From NCBI RefSeq assembly GCF_014859525.1, contig NZ_JACUUB010000020.1:1-41383 (forward strand): a stretch of DNA of 41,383 nt, in the 5' to 3' direction. The notes below the pieces were generated by a model. The model made no database searches, was not told the DNA's origin, and saw nothing but the letters and a program-made list of their open reading frames with translations. The translations under genes and the position numbers were made by a program. Positions 17,575 through 25,925 of this stretch are shown one piece after another; within the stretch, counting starts at the first letter, position 1, and the number at the start of each line of letters is the position of its first letter. This stretch comes from Marinobacter sp. Lineage in GTDB: Bacteria > Pseudomonadota > Gammaproteobacteria > Pseudomonadales > Oleiphilaceae.

Positions 17575-19211
17575 AGGCAGCAGCTTCCAACGCACTGAAA
17601 CCGAGCACCCTGCGCATCGGCACCCGTTACCGGGCGAACCGCCTGAACGGTCCCTATGATGCCATCGTGATCGGCTCTGGCATCGGCGGTCTTACCACGG
17701 CCGCCTGCCTGTCCAAAGCCGGCAAAAAAGTGCTGGTTCTGGAACAACATTATACCGCCGGCGGTTACACCCACAGCTACGCCCGCAACGGCTACGAATG
17801 GGATGTAGGCGTTCACTACATTGGCGATATGGGTGCACGCCGCACACTCGGCCGCCGGCTGTTCGATTACATCACCGACGGCCAGCTTGAATGGGCACCG
17901 ATGGACGAAATTTACGACCGCTTTTATCTGGGTGACAAGGTCGTCAATCTGCGCGCAGGCAAAGAAGGCCTTCGGCACTCCCTGCTCGCATCGTTTCCTG
18001 ATGAAGGCGAGGCCATCGACCGCTACCTGGCCCTGCTCGGCAAGGTAGCCGGTGGCATGCAGTGGTACACGCTCTCCAAGTTATCCCCCGCCCTGGTCAG
18101 CCCACTGATCAGCCGCGGGCTGAAAACGGTTTTGCCGGATTGCTTCAACCGCACCACCCGGGAAGTGCTGAGCGAATTAACAGACAACGAAGAACTGATC
18201 GGAGCGATTACCGGCCAGTGGGGTGATTGTGGCGTCACCCCGAAGCACTCCAGCTTTATGGTGCATGCGCTGATTGCCAAGCACTATATCTATGGCGGTT
18301 TCTATCCCGTGGGCGGCGCCTCCGAGATCGCCAAGACCATCATTCCAGTGATTCAGGCCGGCGGCGGTGATGTCTTCACTTACGCCGACGTCACTGACAT
18401 CCTGATTGAAAAAGGCAAAGCCGTTGGCGTGCGCATGGCCGACGGCGAAGAAATCCGGGCAGCCAAGGTGATCAGCAATGCCGGCGTGATCAACACCTTT
18501 GAGCGACTGCTGCCAAAGGAGGTAACTGACAAGATTGGCTACCGCCAAGAGCGCGAGCACATCCGCCCCTCCATGCCTCACATTGGCCTTTACCTGGGCC
18601 TCAAGGGCACGCCCGAACAGCTGGGCCTGCCCCGCACCAACTTCTGGGTCTACCCCGGCGCCAATCACGACAGCAACGTTGAGAACTTTCTGAAAGACCC
18701 GCACAACGCGCCCTTCCCGGTGGTGTATATCTCCTTTCCGGCAGCCAAAGATCCGGACTACCAGAATCGTTGGCCCGGCACCTCGACCATCGAAGTTGTC
18801 GCGCCCACAACCTGGGAGATGTTCGAACCCTGGCAAGGCACCACCTGGGGCAAGCGCGGTGAAGACTATGAAGCGTTAAAGGCCCGGATCACCGAACAGC
18901 TTATGGAGGTGCTTTACGAAAAGCTGCCCCAGCTCCGTGATCAGGTGGACTATGTGGAAACCTCCACACCACTATCAACCGCCTGGTTCTGCCGGTACGA
19001 GCAGGGCGAATTGTATGGCCTTGACCACACCCCGGAGCGATTCGAGCAGCGCTGGCTGAGACCGAAAACCGATATTCCCGGCCTGTACCTCACCGGTCAG
19101 GATATCCTGACCTGCGGTGTGGTCGGCGCCATGATTGGCGGACTGGTTACCACACTGGCCATCCAGGGCCTTCGGGGTGCAGGCCTGGCCAAGCGTATTT
19201 TTGTTGGCTGA
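17565..19211 (+). CDS. FAD-dependent oxidoreductase of the retinol saturase / CrtI (phytoene desaturase) family
   Basis: Protein of 548 aa. The FAD-binding Rossmann motif is DAIVIGSGIGGLTTAACLSKAGKKVLVLEQH (about residues 30-60), followed by YTAGGYTHSYARNGYEWDVGVHYIG as in RetSat/CrtISO proteins. The C-terminal FAD motif GLYLTGQDILTCGVVGAMIGG is the carotenoid-desaturase signature. No signal peptide is obvious. Homologues saturate or isomerise polyene chains such as retinol or carotenoids; the substrate here is unknown. ATG 17565 follows GGGGGA; a GTG at 17553 is a weaker option. It overlaps the preceding gene and is nine bases before the DUF2805 gene, so it is part of the cryptochrome operon. 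Confidence 0.88.
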   Translation: MVVKAAASNALKPSTLRIGTRYRANRLNGPYDAIVIGSGIGGLTTAACLSKAGKKVLVLEQHYTAGGYTHSYARNGYEWDVGVHYIGDMGARRTLGRRLFDYITDGQLEWAPMDEIYDRFYLGDKVVNLRAGKEGLRHSLLASFPDEGEAIDRYLALLGKVAGGMQWYTLSKLSPALVSPLISRGLKTVLPDCFNRTTREVLSELTDNEELIGAITGQWGDCGVTPKHSSFMVHALIAKHYIYGGFYPVGGASEIAKTIIPVIQAGGGDVFTYADVTDILIEKGKAVGVRMADGEEIRAAKVISNAGVINTFERLLPKEVTDKIGYRQEREHIRPSMPHIGLYLGLKGTPEQLGLPRTNFWVYPGANHDSNVENFLKDPHNAPFPVVYISFPAAKDPDYQNRWPGTSTIEVVAPTTWEMFEPWQGTTWGKRGEDYEALKARITEQLMEVLYEKLPQLRDQVDYVETSTPLSTAWFCRYEQGELYGLDHTPERFEQRWLRPKTDIPGLYLTGQDILTCGVVGAMIGGLVTTLAIQGLRGAGLAKRIFVG

Positions 19212-19220
19212 GGACGTTAC

Positions 19221-19478
19221 ATGAGTGATGACCTGACCCTTGAAGACGTATCCCGCATCATCGAAATGGCCTGGGAAGACCGCACACCCTTTGAGGCCAT
19301 TGAAACCGGCTATGGCTTGCAGGAAAAAGACGTGATCGGCCTGATGCGCCGGCAGCTGAAGCCCGGCAGTTTCAGACTCTGGCGCAAACGTGTGACCGGC
19401 CGGACCACCAAACATGCCCGGTTACGACCGGAAGGGGTAACCCGGGCCTATTGCCCAACCCAGTACAAACACAGATAA
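19221..19478 (+). CDS. DUF2805 / TIGR03643 family small protein
   Basis: Protein of 85 aa. The N-terminal half is a small helix-turn-helix-like region (LTLEDVSRIIEMAWEDRTPF, then GLQEKDVIGLMRRQLKPGSF), followed by a basic segment FRLWRKRVTGRTTKHARL and a short tail. This layout matches the TIGR03643 family, which I recall as recurring near photolyase-type genes; its function is undefined. It starts nine bases after the oxidoreductase. The charged, HTH-like shape makes DNA or RNA binding plausible but not shown. Confidence 0.87.
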   Translation: MSDDLTLEDVSRIIEMAWEDRTPFEAIETGYGLQEKDVIGLMRRQLKPGSFRLWRKRVTGRTTKHARLRPEGVTRAYCPTQYKHR

Positions 19479-19522
19479 CTCAGTTACAACGTCTGGATAC
19501 CTTTAACCGCCTCTGAACGACA

Positions 19523-19954
19523 ATGGATAGCGTTATGGCCCTGTTTTCGGAAAAAGCTGCCAAGGCACAACTGAAGCGTGAAGCAGAAAACGTCCGCAAA
19601 GACGATTTGAAAGATTTGCTGGACCATCAGAAAACCGTAGAACAAAAAGTGAAAGGCAGCGGCCACTTGCGCCGTTTTACTACAGACATCCGGTTGATGT
19701 TTTCGCTGATTCGGGACTACTGGCGCGGCGATTACCGGGACATCCCGTGGAAATCAATCGCGGCGATCGCGGGGGCTCTGCTTTATGTACTGAACCCGAT
19801 CGACCTGATTCCCGATTTCATTTTTATCATCGGCTTTCTGGACGACGCCGGTGTGGTCGCGCTCTGCCTGAAACTGGTGGAATCTGACCTGCATCGTTAT
19901 GCCGCCTGGAAAGAACGCCGGCAGGCAGCTGGCACCGCCACCACGATTGATTAA
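19523..19954 (+). CDS. YkvA-type DUF1232 membrane protein
   Basis: Protein of 143 aa. The N-terminal part is charged and helical (MALFSEKAAKAQLKREAENVRKD and so on). The DUF1232 core lies at about residues 75-105: IPWKSIAAIAGALLYVLNPIDLIPDF, with its hallmark NPIDLIPD turn between two short hydrophobic helices, then IIGFLDDAGVVALCL. Such proteins are probably membrane-associated; function unknown. ATG 19523 or ATG 19535 can be the start; neither has a strong ribosome site. It is upstream of pomAB, separated by a hairpin. Confidence 0.85.
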   Translation: MDSVMALFSEKAAKAQLKREAENVRKDDLKDLLDHQKTVEQKVKGSGHLRRFTTDIRLMFSLIRDYWRGDYRDIPWKSIAAIAGALLYVLNPIDLIPDFIFIIGFLDDAGVVALCLKLVESDLHRYAAWKERRQAAGTATTID

Positions 19955-19975
19955 AGAATACCCAACGGGTATTCT
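19955..19975. terminator. Hairpin, probable weak terminator after the DUF1232 gene
   Basis: AGAATACCC and GGGTATTCT form a perfect 9-bp stem with a three-base loop directly after the DUF1232 stop. The following bases (CACGC) lack a full T-run, so termination would be weak. It may also protect or separate the DUF1232 and pomA messages. Confidence 0.5.
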
Positions 19976-20017
19976 CACGCACCCTGACTTCAACCCTGAG
20001 CAGCTATCGGAGTTTTT

Positions 20018-20794
20018 GTGGATTTTGCCACCCTGATTGGCCTTGTCGGCGCCCTGATGCTCATCGCGTCGGCGGTCATACTGGGCGTATCGCCTGATGT
20101 ATTCCTCAACCCCGCATCCCTGCTGATTGTGGTCGGCGGCAGCCTGCTGGTGGTGTTGGCCAAGTTCAGTTTTCCCCAGTTTCTCGACGCCTTCAAAGTG
20201 GCGGCCAGGGCGTTCAAATTCAAACTGCCCGAGACCCAGGCCAGCATTGAAGAGCTGGTCGAGATTGCACAGATCGCCCGTAAAGAGGGCGTACTGGGCC
20301 TGGAAGGCAGAGAACTCAGTTCGCCCTTTCTGGCTCAGGGCATCCAGATGCTGGTGGATGGCCAGACCGCCGATACCATCAAACAACTGCTCAACAAAGA
20401 GCGATTGATGACCCTGGACCATAACCGCTCTGGCGCCAAAGTGTTCAGCGCTCTGGCGGATGTGGCGCCAGCCATGGGCATGATCGGCACCCTGATTGGT
20501 CTGGTGCAGATGCTGTCCAACATGGAAGACCCGAAATCCATAGGGCCGGCCATGGCGGTGGCTCTGCTCACAACGCTCTATGGAGCCATGATTGCTACCA
20601 TGATTGCCTCGCCGATTGCCGACAAACTGTCGTTGCGGATGACCGAAGAAGCCCGCATGCAGTCACTCTATATTGATGCCCTGGTGGCCATTCAGGAAGG
20701 CACCAACCCACGTATCATCGAACAGATGCTGTCCAGCTACCTGCCGCCAAAGGAACGCGCTAAAAACGGAGAGGCGGAAGCCGCCGGCGGATAA
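20018..20794 (+). CDS. pomA: Flagellar motor stator protein PomA (MotA family)
   Basis: Inner-membrane protein of 258 aa with four TM helices: two near the N-terminus (LIGLVGALMLIASAVILG and PASLLIVVGGSLLVVLA), a large cytoplasmic loop, then two at DVAPAMGMIGTLIGLVQML and AMAVALLTTLYGAMIATMI. The length and pairing fit the Na+-type PomA rather than the longer proton-type MotA (about 285-295 aa). The start is GTG 20018 with CGGAG upstream. It forms the ion-conducting stator with PomB, encoded two bases downstream. Coupling ion is inferred from the family, not tested. Confidence 0.92.
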   Translation: MDFATLIGLVGALMLIASAVILGVSPDVFLNPASLLIVVGGSLLVVLAKFSFPQFLDAFKVAARAFKFKLPETQASIEELVEIAQIARKEGVLGLEGRELSSPFLAQGIQMLVDGQTADTIKQLLNKERLMTLDHNRSGAKVFSALADVAPAMGMIGTLIGLVQMLSNMEDPKSIGPAMAVALLTTLYGAMIATMIASPIADKLSLRMTEEARMQSLYIDALVAIQEGTNPRIIEQMLSSYLPPKERAKNGEAEAAGG

Positions 20795-20796
20795 TC

Positions 20797-21714
20797 ATGG
20801 ACGAGTTACCGGAAGAGGAAAAACGGGCAATCCCCGCCTGGGTCGTCACCTTCGCCGACCTGATGTCGTTGCTGATGTGCTTTTTTGTGCTGCTGCTGTC
20901 GTTCTCGGAAATCGACGCCCAGAAGTTCAAGCAGATCGCCGGTGAACTGTCCCAGGCATTCGGGGTGCAACGAGACATCCCTGCCCTGGAAATCCCCATG
21001 GGCACCAGCCCTGTTTTCGACCAGTTCTCGCCGGCACCGCCAGAACCAACCGTCATCAACGAAGTAAAACAAACCACCACCGATCAGCAGCCGCAGCTGC
21101 AAACTCTGAAGAGCCCCACTGACATTGCGGTGGAGTCGGCCATTCAGGAAGAAATGCAGGAAACCCTCGACCAGATACTGCAGGTTCTGGAGCCGGCCAT
21201 TGCCGACGGACGCATCAACGTGAGCCAGGACCAGCGGCGCATTGTGATTCGCGTTGAGGAGAAAGGTTCGTTCCCATCGGGCTCGGCCCAGCTGACCTGG
21301 GAGTTCGAAGGCCTGCTACTGGACATGGCGAAGGTGCTCGCCGAGATTCCCGGCCGGCTGACCGTCGAAGGCCACACCGACAACCTGCCCATCCGTACCG
21401 AGCGCTTTTACAGCAACTGGGACCTGTCGGCGGCCCGGGCGGCAGCCGTCGCCAATGTCTTGCTGGCTCACGATCATGTTCAGCCCACCCGGCTCTCCGT
21501 GACTGGGCTGGCGGATACCGAACCCCGAGTCCCCAACACCTCGCCTGACAACCGGGCCAAAAACCGCCGGGTAGAAATCATCATTGATCTTTCCGAGCCC
21601 ATGCAGGAGCAGGAAATTCGCCTGCGGGAGCTCATCGAGGCCCGTTCAGGCAACCGGGAAGCCATTATCGGCATTGAGTCGGACAGCCTTCCATCCGGTG
21701 AACTCACCTGGTAA
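20797..21714 (+). CDS. pomB: Flagellar motor stator protein PomB (MotB family)
   Basis: Protein of 305 aa. A single N-terminal TM helix, TFADLMSLLMCFFVLLLSFSE, carries the ion-binding Asp21 at its start, as in PomB (Asp24) and MotB (Asp32). A periplasmic linker rich in Gln, Glu and Pro follows. The OmpA/peptidoglycan-binding domain (about residues 165-270) contains LTVEGHTDNLPI, NWDLSAARAAAVANVLL and NRAKNRRVEIII. It anchors the stator to the cell wall. The pair is separate from any flagellar operon in this window, which is usual for stator genes. Confidence 0.93.
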   Translation: MDELPEEEKRAIPAWVVTFADLMSLLMCFFVLLLSFSEIDAQKFKQIAGELSQAFGVQRDIPALEIPMGTSPVFDQFSPAPPEPTVINEVKQTTTDQQPQLQTLKSPTDIAVESAIQEEMQETLDQILQVLEPAIADGRINVSQDQRRIVIRVEEKGSFPSGSAQLTWEFEGLLLDMAKVLAEIPGRLTVEGHTDNLPIRTERFYSNWDLSAARAAAVANVLLAHDHVQPTRLSVTGLADTEPRVPNTSPDNRAKNRRVEIIIDLSEPMQEQEIRLRELIEARSGNREAIIGIESDSLPSGELTW

Positions 21715-21944
21715 ACGCACCAGCATTGCCCACCATCACACCCTTCGCTTTATTTTGGTGCATTGCACCCGCAATGTCAGCTCACCACCCCAGCCTATAG
21801 ACGCCAGAAACCTTGCAATAACAGGCTCTGCCAGCGAATTCAGCCCCTTCGTTGACGAGCATAGCGCTGACGGCCCGCGTTTTGCAGTTACTCCGTTTAT
21901 TCCGCGCTGCTCTGAGCGCGCGTCTCAGGGAGTTGAACAACACC

Positions 21945-23378
21945 ATGCTGATTCAAACGCCGGCCGAAGGCCTGTACGACGAGCTCTTTGACAAGAACAA
22001 CCGGGTGAGACCCCAGTGCCGGATGCTGGAGCAATGGCTACTCAACTCCAACGAGGAGCTGATTGCCGAGAAACGCCGCGAGGCCGACGTGCTGTTCCAG
22101 CGATTGGGCATTACCTTCAACGTCTATGGCGAGGACCAGGGCACCGACCGGCTGATTCCATTCGACCTGATCCCCCGGGTGATCTCCGCCAGCGACTGGC
22201 ACACCCTGCAAACCGGTTTGCGCCAACGGGTCCAGGCGCTGAACCGCTTCCTGTACGACATCTACCATGACTACGACATCGTCAAGGCCGGCGTGATCAG
22301 TGCCGAACAGGTGTTTGCCAACCCCCAGTACCAGCCGGGCATGCAAAACCTGAAGCTGCCCCGCAATCTGTATTGCCATATTGCCGGCATCGACCTGATA
22401 CGCCACAACGACGGCAATTTCTATGTACTGGAAGACAACCTGCGTTGCCCGAGCGGGGTGTCCTACATGCTGGAAAACCGACGGATGATGATGCGGCTGT
22501 TCCCCGAGCTGTTTGCCCACTCCGCCGTGGCGCCGGTGGAACACTACCCCAACCTGCTGGGCGAGACCCTGCGGGCGGCGTCCCTGAAACCCGATCCGAC
22601 GGTGGTGCTGCTAACCCCGGGCCGGTTCAACAGCGCCTACTTCGAACATGCCTTTCTGGCCCGGCAAATGGGCATTGAACTGGTCGAAGGCGCGGATCTG
22701 TTCGTGGCCCACAACAAGGTATACATGAAGACCACCACCGGCCCGCAGCAGGTGGACGTCATATACCGGCGAATTGATGATGACTTCCTCGACCCACTGG
22801 CCGGCAATCCGGACTCCATGCTGGGCGTGGCCGGACTCTATGCCGCCTATCGGACCGGCAACGTGGTGCTGACCAATGCCGTTGGTAACGGCGTGGCCGA
22901 CGACAAATCTATCTATCCCTATGTGCCGGACATGATCCGGTTCTACCTGGACGAAGAACCCATCCTGAAAAACGTGCCCACCTGGCAATGCCGCAACCCC
23001 AAAGATCTCCGGTACGTGCTGGAACATCTGCAGGAGCTGGTGGTTAAAGAGGCACAGGGCGCCGGCGGTTACGGCATGCTGATTGGCCCCAAAGCCAGCA
23101 AGAAAGAACTCGACCTGTTCCGCAGCCTGCTCAAGGCAAGGCCTCAGGACTACATCGCCCAACCCACGCTGAGCCTGTCCACCTGCCCGACCTTTGTCGA
23201 CGAAGGCGTTGCGCCCCGGCACCTGGACCTTCGCCCCTTTGTGTTGTCTGGCAAAAAAATCCAGATGGTGCCTGGTGGCCTGACCCGCGTTGCCCTCGAA
23301 AAAGGCTCGCTGGTGGTCAACTCGTCCCAGGGCGGCGGCACCAAAGATACCTGGGTACTGGAGGATGGCCAATGCTAA
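21945..23378 (+). CDS. Circularly permuted ATP-grasp type 2 enzyme (DUF404/DUF407)
   Basis: Protein of 477 aa, first gene of the Anbu cluster. Motifs: GITFNVYGEDQGTDRLIPFDLIPRVI near residue 45, FYVLEDNLRCPSGVSYMLENRRMMM near 160, the lysine strand LVVKEAQGAGGYGMLIGP near 365, and RPFVLSGKKIQMVPGGLTRVALEKGSLVVNSSQGGGTKDTW at the end (residues about 430-472). ATP-grasp enzymes ligate a carboxylate to an amine or thiol through an acyl phosphate. This permuted type is predicted to make a peptide or similar amide bond, but no product is known. Start is ATG 21945, after GGGAG; the frame begins at 21852 with Arg-rich unlikely residues. The stop overlaps the alpha-E gene by seven bases. Confidence 0.92.
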   Translation: MLIQTPAEGLYDELFDKNNRVRPQCRMLEQWLLNSNEELIAEKRREADVLFQRLGITFNVYGEDQGTDRLIPFDLIPRVISASDWHTLQTGLRQRVQALNRFLYDIYHDYDIVKAGVISAEQVFANPQYQPGMQNLKLPRNLYCHIAGIDLIRHNDGNFYVLEDNLRCPSGVSYMLENRRMMMRLFPELFAHSAVAPVEHYPNLLGETLRAASLKPDPTVVLLTPGRFNSAYFEHAFLARQMGIELVEGADLFVAHNKVYMKTTTGPQQVDVIYRRIDDDFLDPLAGNPDSMLGVAGLYAAYRTGNVVLTNAVGNGVADDKSIYPYVPDMIRFYLDEEPILKNVPTWQCRNPKDLRYVLEHLQELVVKEAQGAGGYGMLIGPKASKKELDLFRSLLKARPQDYIAQPTLSLSTCPTFVDEGVAPRHLDLRPFVLSGKKIQMVPGGLTRVALEKGSLVVNSSQGGGTKDTWVLEDGQC

Positions 23379-24310
23379 GCAGCGCCGCCTCAAGCCTTTT
23401 CTGGATGGCCCGTTATCTGGAGCGGGCCGAAAGCCAGGCCCGCCTCCTGGATGTCAGCCTGACCATGGCCCTGATCGACGTACCGGAGGATCGAATCGAA
23501 CAGCTTTCCGTGCCCCTGCTGGTATCTGGAACCCGGGAGATTTTCTTCGATTACTATACCGAGATTACGCCCCAGAACCTGATCAACTTTTTGCTGCTGG
23601 ACAGTCGGCATCCGACCAGTGTGTTCAACATTATTCAGAGCGCCCGGGACAATGCCCTGCACGTGCGGGGCAACCTGTCGTCGGATGTCTGGGAAAGCAT
23701 TAACCAGGCCTGGCTGGAAATGCGAGAACTGCAGCACCGGGGCGTGACCGAATCCAATGCCAGCTCTGTGTTTGACTGGGTACGGGAGCGCTCCCACCTG
23801 TTCCGCGGGGCGGCTTACGGCACTCTGCTGCGAAACGATGCCTTCCATTTTCTGCGCCTGGGCACCTTTATCGAGCGTGCCGAAACCACCGCCCGGGTGC
23901 TCGATATTCGCCATGTCATGGCCATGAAAGCCGAGCAGGATCATGCCACCCAGGTGTTTTTCGAGTGGACCGCCGTCCTGCACTCGCTGGCCGCATTTGA
24001 AGCTTACCAGAACACCTACGGTCACAACCTGGATGCCATGAGCGTGGCGGAACTGCTGATCCTCGAGCCTGCTGTTCCGCGTTCCCTGCACGCTTGCCTG
24101 GGAGAAATTGCCGGCCTGCTGGAGCAGGTTGAGAGTGGCGAGGCCCAGGAATCACGACGACTGGCGTCCAGCCTGTTCGCCAACATACGTTTCGGCAACC
24201 GTGACTACATTGCCGAGCGTGGACTTCACAATTATCTGGTGGATTTTCTGGAGCGCATCCAGCTCATCGCCAACCAGATCCAGAAAGACTACATGGGGTG
24301 GCAGGGATGA
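23372..24310 (+). CDS. Alpha-E domain protein (DUF403)
   Basis: All-helical protein of 312 aa. It opens with the family signature LSSAASSLFWMARYLERAES (residues 2-21) and has a second similar helix, FHFLRLGTFIERAETTARVLDIRH, near residue 170. The glutamates and arginines in the repeated RYLERAE/TFIERAE motifs are the conserved, probably catalytic or binding residues. The family is fused to or adjacent to permuted ATP-grasp proteins in many genomes, so a shared reaction is likely, although its chemistry is not established. It overlaps the gene before by seven bases and the one after by four (ATGA). Confidence 0.92.
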   Translation: MLSSAASSLFWMARYLERAESQARLLDVSLTMALIDVPEDRIEQLSVPLLVSGTREIFFDYYTEITPQNLINFLLLDSRHPTSVFNIIQSARDNALHVRGNLSSDVWESINQAWLEMRELQHRGVTESNASSVFDWVRERSHLFRGAAYGTLLRNDAFHFLRLGTFIERAETTARVLDIRHVMAMKAEQDHATQVFFEWTAVLHSLAAFEAYQNTYGHNLDAMSVAELLILEPAVPRSLHACLGEIAGLLEQVESGEAQESRRLASSLFANIRFGNRDYIAERGLHNYLVDFLERIQLIANQIQKDYMGWQG

Positions 24311-25092
24311 GACTTCATATCCGGCACGAAACGCGCTACAGCTATGAAACACCGGTCAGCGACAGCATTCAGTACATCCGGCTGACGCCCCGCAACACAC
24401 CCCAGCAGCGCATCCATGACTGGCATCTGCAGACCCCCGGCGAGACTAGCCAGATGGTTGACGGATTTGGCAACCAGGTGACGGTGATGACCCTCGACAA
24501 GGCGGTCAATGAGATCGTGCTGACCGCCGAAGGCATGGTTGATCTGACCGGAAAGCCTCTAACCAAAGACGACTCGCCTTTTCCGCCCGCCGTCTTTCTG
24601 CGCCAGACCCCGCTCACCGAAGCCGATGAGGCCCTGAAGGAACTGGCAGTGCAATATCCCGCCAACAAGCGCGGGCTGATCCGGCTGATGAAGCACCTGC
24701 GTGAGCACGTGGAATTCATGCCCGGTGCCACCACCGTCACCCACACCGCCAGTGAGGCGTTCAAACTGAAGGCAGGGGTTTGCCAGGACCACACTCACAT
24801 GTTCCTGGCGTGCTGCCGGCACATTGGCGTCCCGGCCCGTTATGTCAGTGGTTATATACACTCCTCGAACGATGCTCACGTCGCCACCCACGCCTGGGCC
24901 GAAGCCTGGATTGGCCAGAACTGGCAAACCTTTGACGTCGTCAACACCCTGAACGTGGCGGAAAGCCACATTAAACTGGCGGTGGGGCTGGATTACCGGG
25001 ATGCAGCCCCGGTGCGTGGGGTTCGTGCCGGTGGCGGCATGGAAAACATGGAGACCCGGGCCTGGGTGACCAACCCCTCCGGTGGCCAGTAA
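24307..25092 (+). CDS. Transglutaminase-like cysteine protease-fold protein
   Basis: Protein of 261 aa. The N-terminal beta-rich domain (LHIRHETRYSYETPVSDSIQYIRL) is the bacterial transglutaminase-like N region. The catalytic core has Cys in AGVCQDHTHMFLACCRHIGVPARYVSGY (near residue 158), His in THAWAEAWI (near 195) and Asp in FDVVN (near 210), a complete triad. It may act as a peptidase, amidase or cross-linking enzyme. Start at ATG 24307 overlaps the alpha-E stop; a GTG nine bases earlier is less likely. It is third in the Anbu cluster. No signal peptide. Confidence 0.92.
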   Translation: MRLHIRHETRYSYETPVSDSIQYIRLTPRNTPQQRIHDWHLQTPGETSQMVDGFGNQVTVMTLDKAVNEIVLTAEGMVDLTGKPLTKDDSPFPPAVFLRQTPLTEADEALKELAVQYPANKRGLIRLMKHLREHVEFMPGATTVTHTASEAFKLKAGVCQDHTHMFLACCRHIGVPARYVSGYIHSSNDAHVATHAWAEAWIGQNWQTFDVVNTLNVAESHIKLAVGLDYRDAAPVRGVRAGGGMENMETRAWVTNPSGGQ

Positions 25093-25186
25093 CAAAAAGC
25101 CGGTAAAAGCCACAAGAAAGCACTCACACTTCGCCGGGGATGTGACTAGACTAGGCTCGAAATCAAAAGCCTTTCAGGAGAGCTTC

Positions 25187-25918
25187 GTGACCTATTGTGT
25201 AGCCATGCGACTGGCGGACGGCCTGGTGTTTGCCTCAGACTCCCGGACCAATGCCGGCTTTGACCAGATTTCTACCTACCGCAAGATGCATGTGTTTGAA
25301 AAGCCGGGCGAACGCGAATTGGTCCTGCTCTCTGCCGGCAATCTGGCCACCAGCCAGAGTGTGATCAGCCTCCTGGAGCGGCGCGCAGGCACCGACGTGC
25401 ACAACGTACTGAGCACCACCTCCATGTTCGAGACCGCAGAGATTGTAGGCCAGACCATGCGCGAAGTAATTCGCCGCGATAACCCGGACGGCAAGCAGGG
25501 CCACGTGGATTTCAGCTGCTCTCTGATTCTGGGTGGCCAGATTCACGGCGAAGAACCCCGACTGTTCAACATCTACCCGGAAGGCAATTTCATCGAAGCC
25601 ACCGAAGAAACGCCTTTCTTTCAGATTGGCGAGTCCAAATACGGCAAGCCGATTCTGGACCGGGTTGTTAACTACAAAACAGCGCTGGATCGGGCCTATC
25701 AATGCGCCCTGATTTCATTTGACTCCACCATGAAAAGCAATCTGTCGGTCGGGATGCCGATTGACGTCGCCATCTATCAGAGGGATGCCCTCAAGCCCTG
25801 CTTTACCGAGCAAGTCGGGGAAAACAGCGCCTATTTCCATGAGTTGCGTCAGCAATGGCACGAAGGCATTCAGGTGTTGTTTAACCAACTGACACCGCCG
25901 GTGCTCGGCAACCCTTAA
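25187..25918 (+). CDS. Anbu-type proteasome-like peptidase
   Basis: Protein of 243 aa in the Ntn-hydrolase superfamily, an ancestral beta-subunit-like relative of HslV. With the GTG start at 25187 (AGGAG upstream), the N-terminus is MTYCVAMRLADGLVFASDSR. After Met removal Thr is the nucleophile, and the Asp of ASDSRTNAG and the Lys of TYRKMHVF match the proteasome Thr1/Asp17/Lys33 pattern. The extended frame to 25082 would hide the nucleophile inside the chain, so I reject that start. Homologues assemble into rings without a known unfoldase. The 95-base gap after the transglutaminase gene contains TAGACT-like sequence, and a separate promoter is possible. Substrate unknown. Confidence 0.92.
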   Translation: MTYCVAMRLADGLVFASDSRTNAGFDQISTYRKMHVFEKPGERELVLLSAGNLATSQSVISLLERRAGTDVHNVLSTTSMFETAEIVGQTMREVIRRDNPDGKQGHVDFSCSLILGGQIHGEEPRLFNIYPEGNFIEATEETPFFQIGESKYGKPILDRVVNYKTALDRAYQCALISFDSTMKSNLSVGMPIDVAIYQRDALKPCFTEQVGENSAYFHELRQQWHEGIQVLFNQLTPPVLGNP

Positions 25919-25925
25919 TCAACCA

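Noticed and set aside
22611..23393. A 260-codon minus-strand frame opposite the ATP-grasp gene
   Set aside because: Antisense to a gene with clear family motifs; residues show no recognisable fold.
25082..25186. N-terminal extension of the Anbu peptidase to 25082
   Set aside because: It would bury the Thr nucleophile, and a strong AGGAG ribosome site stands before the GTG at 25187.
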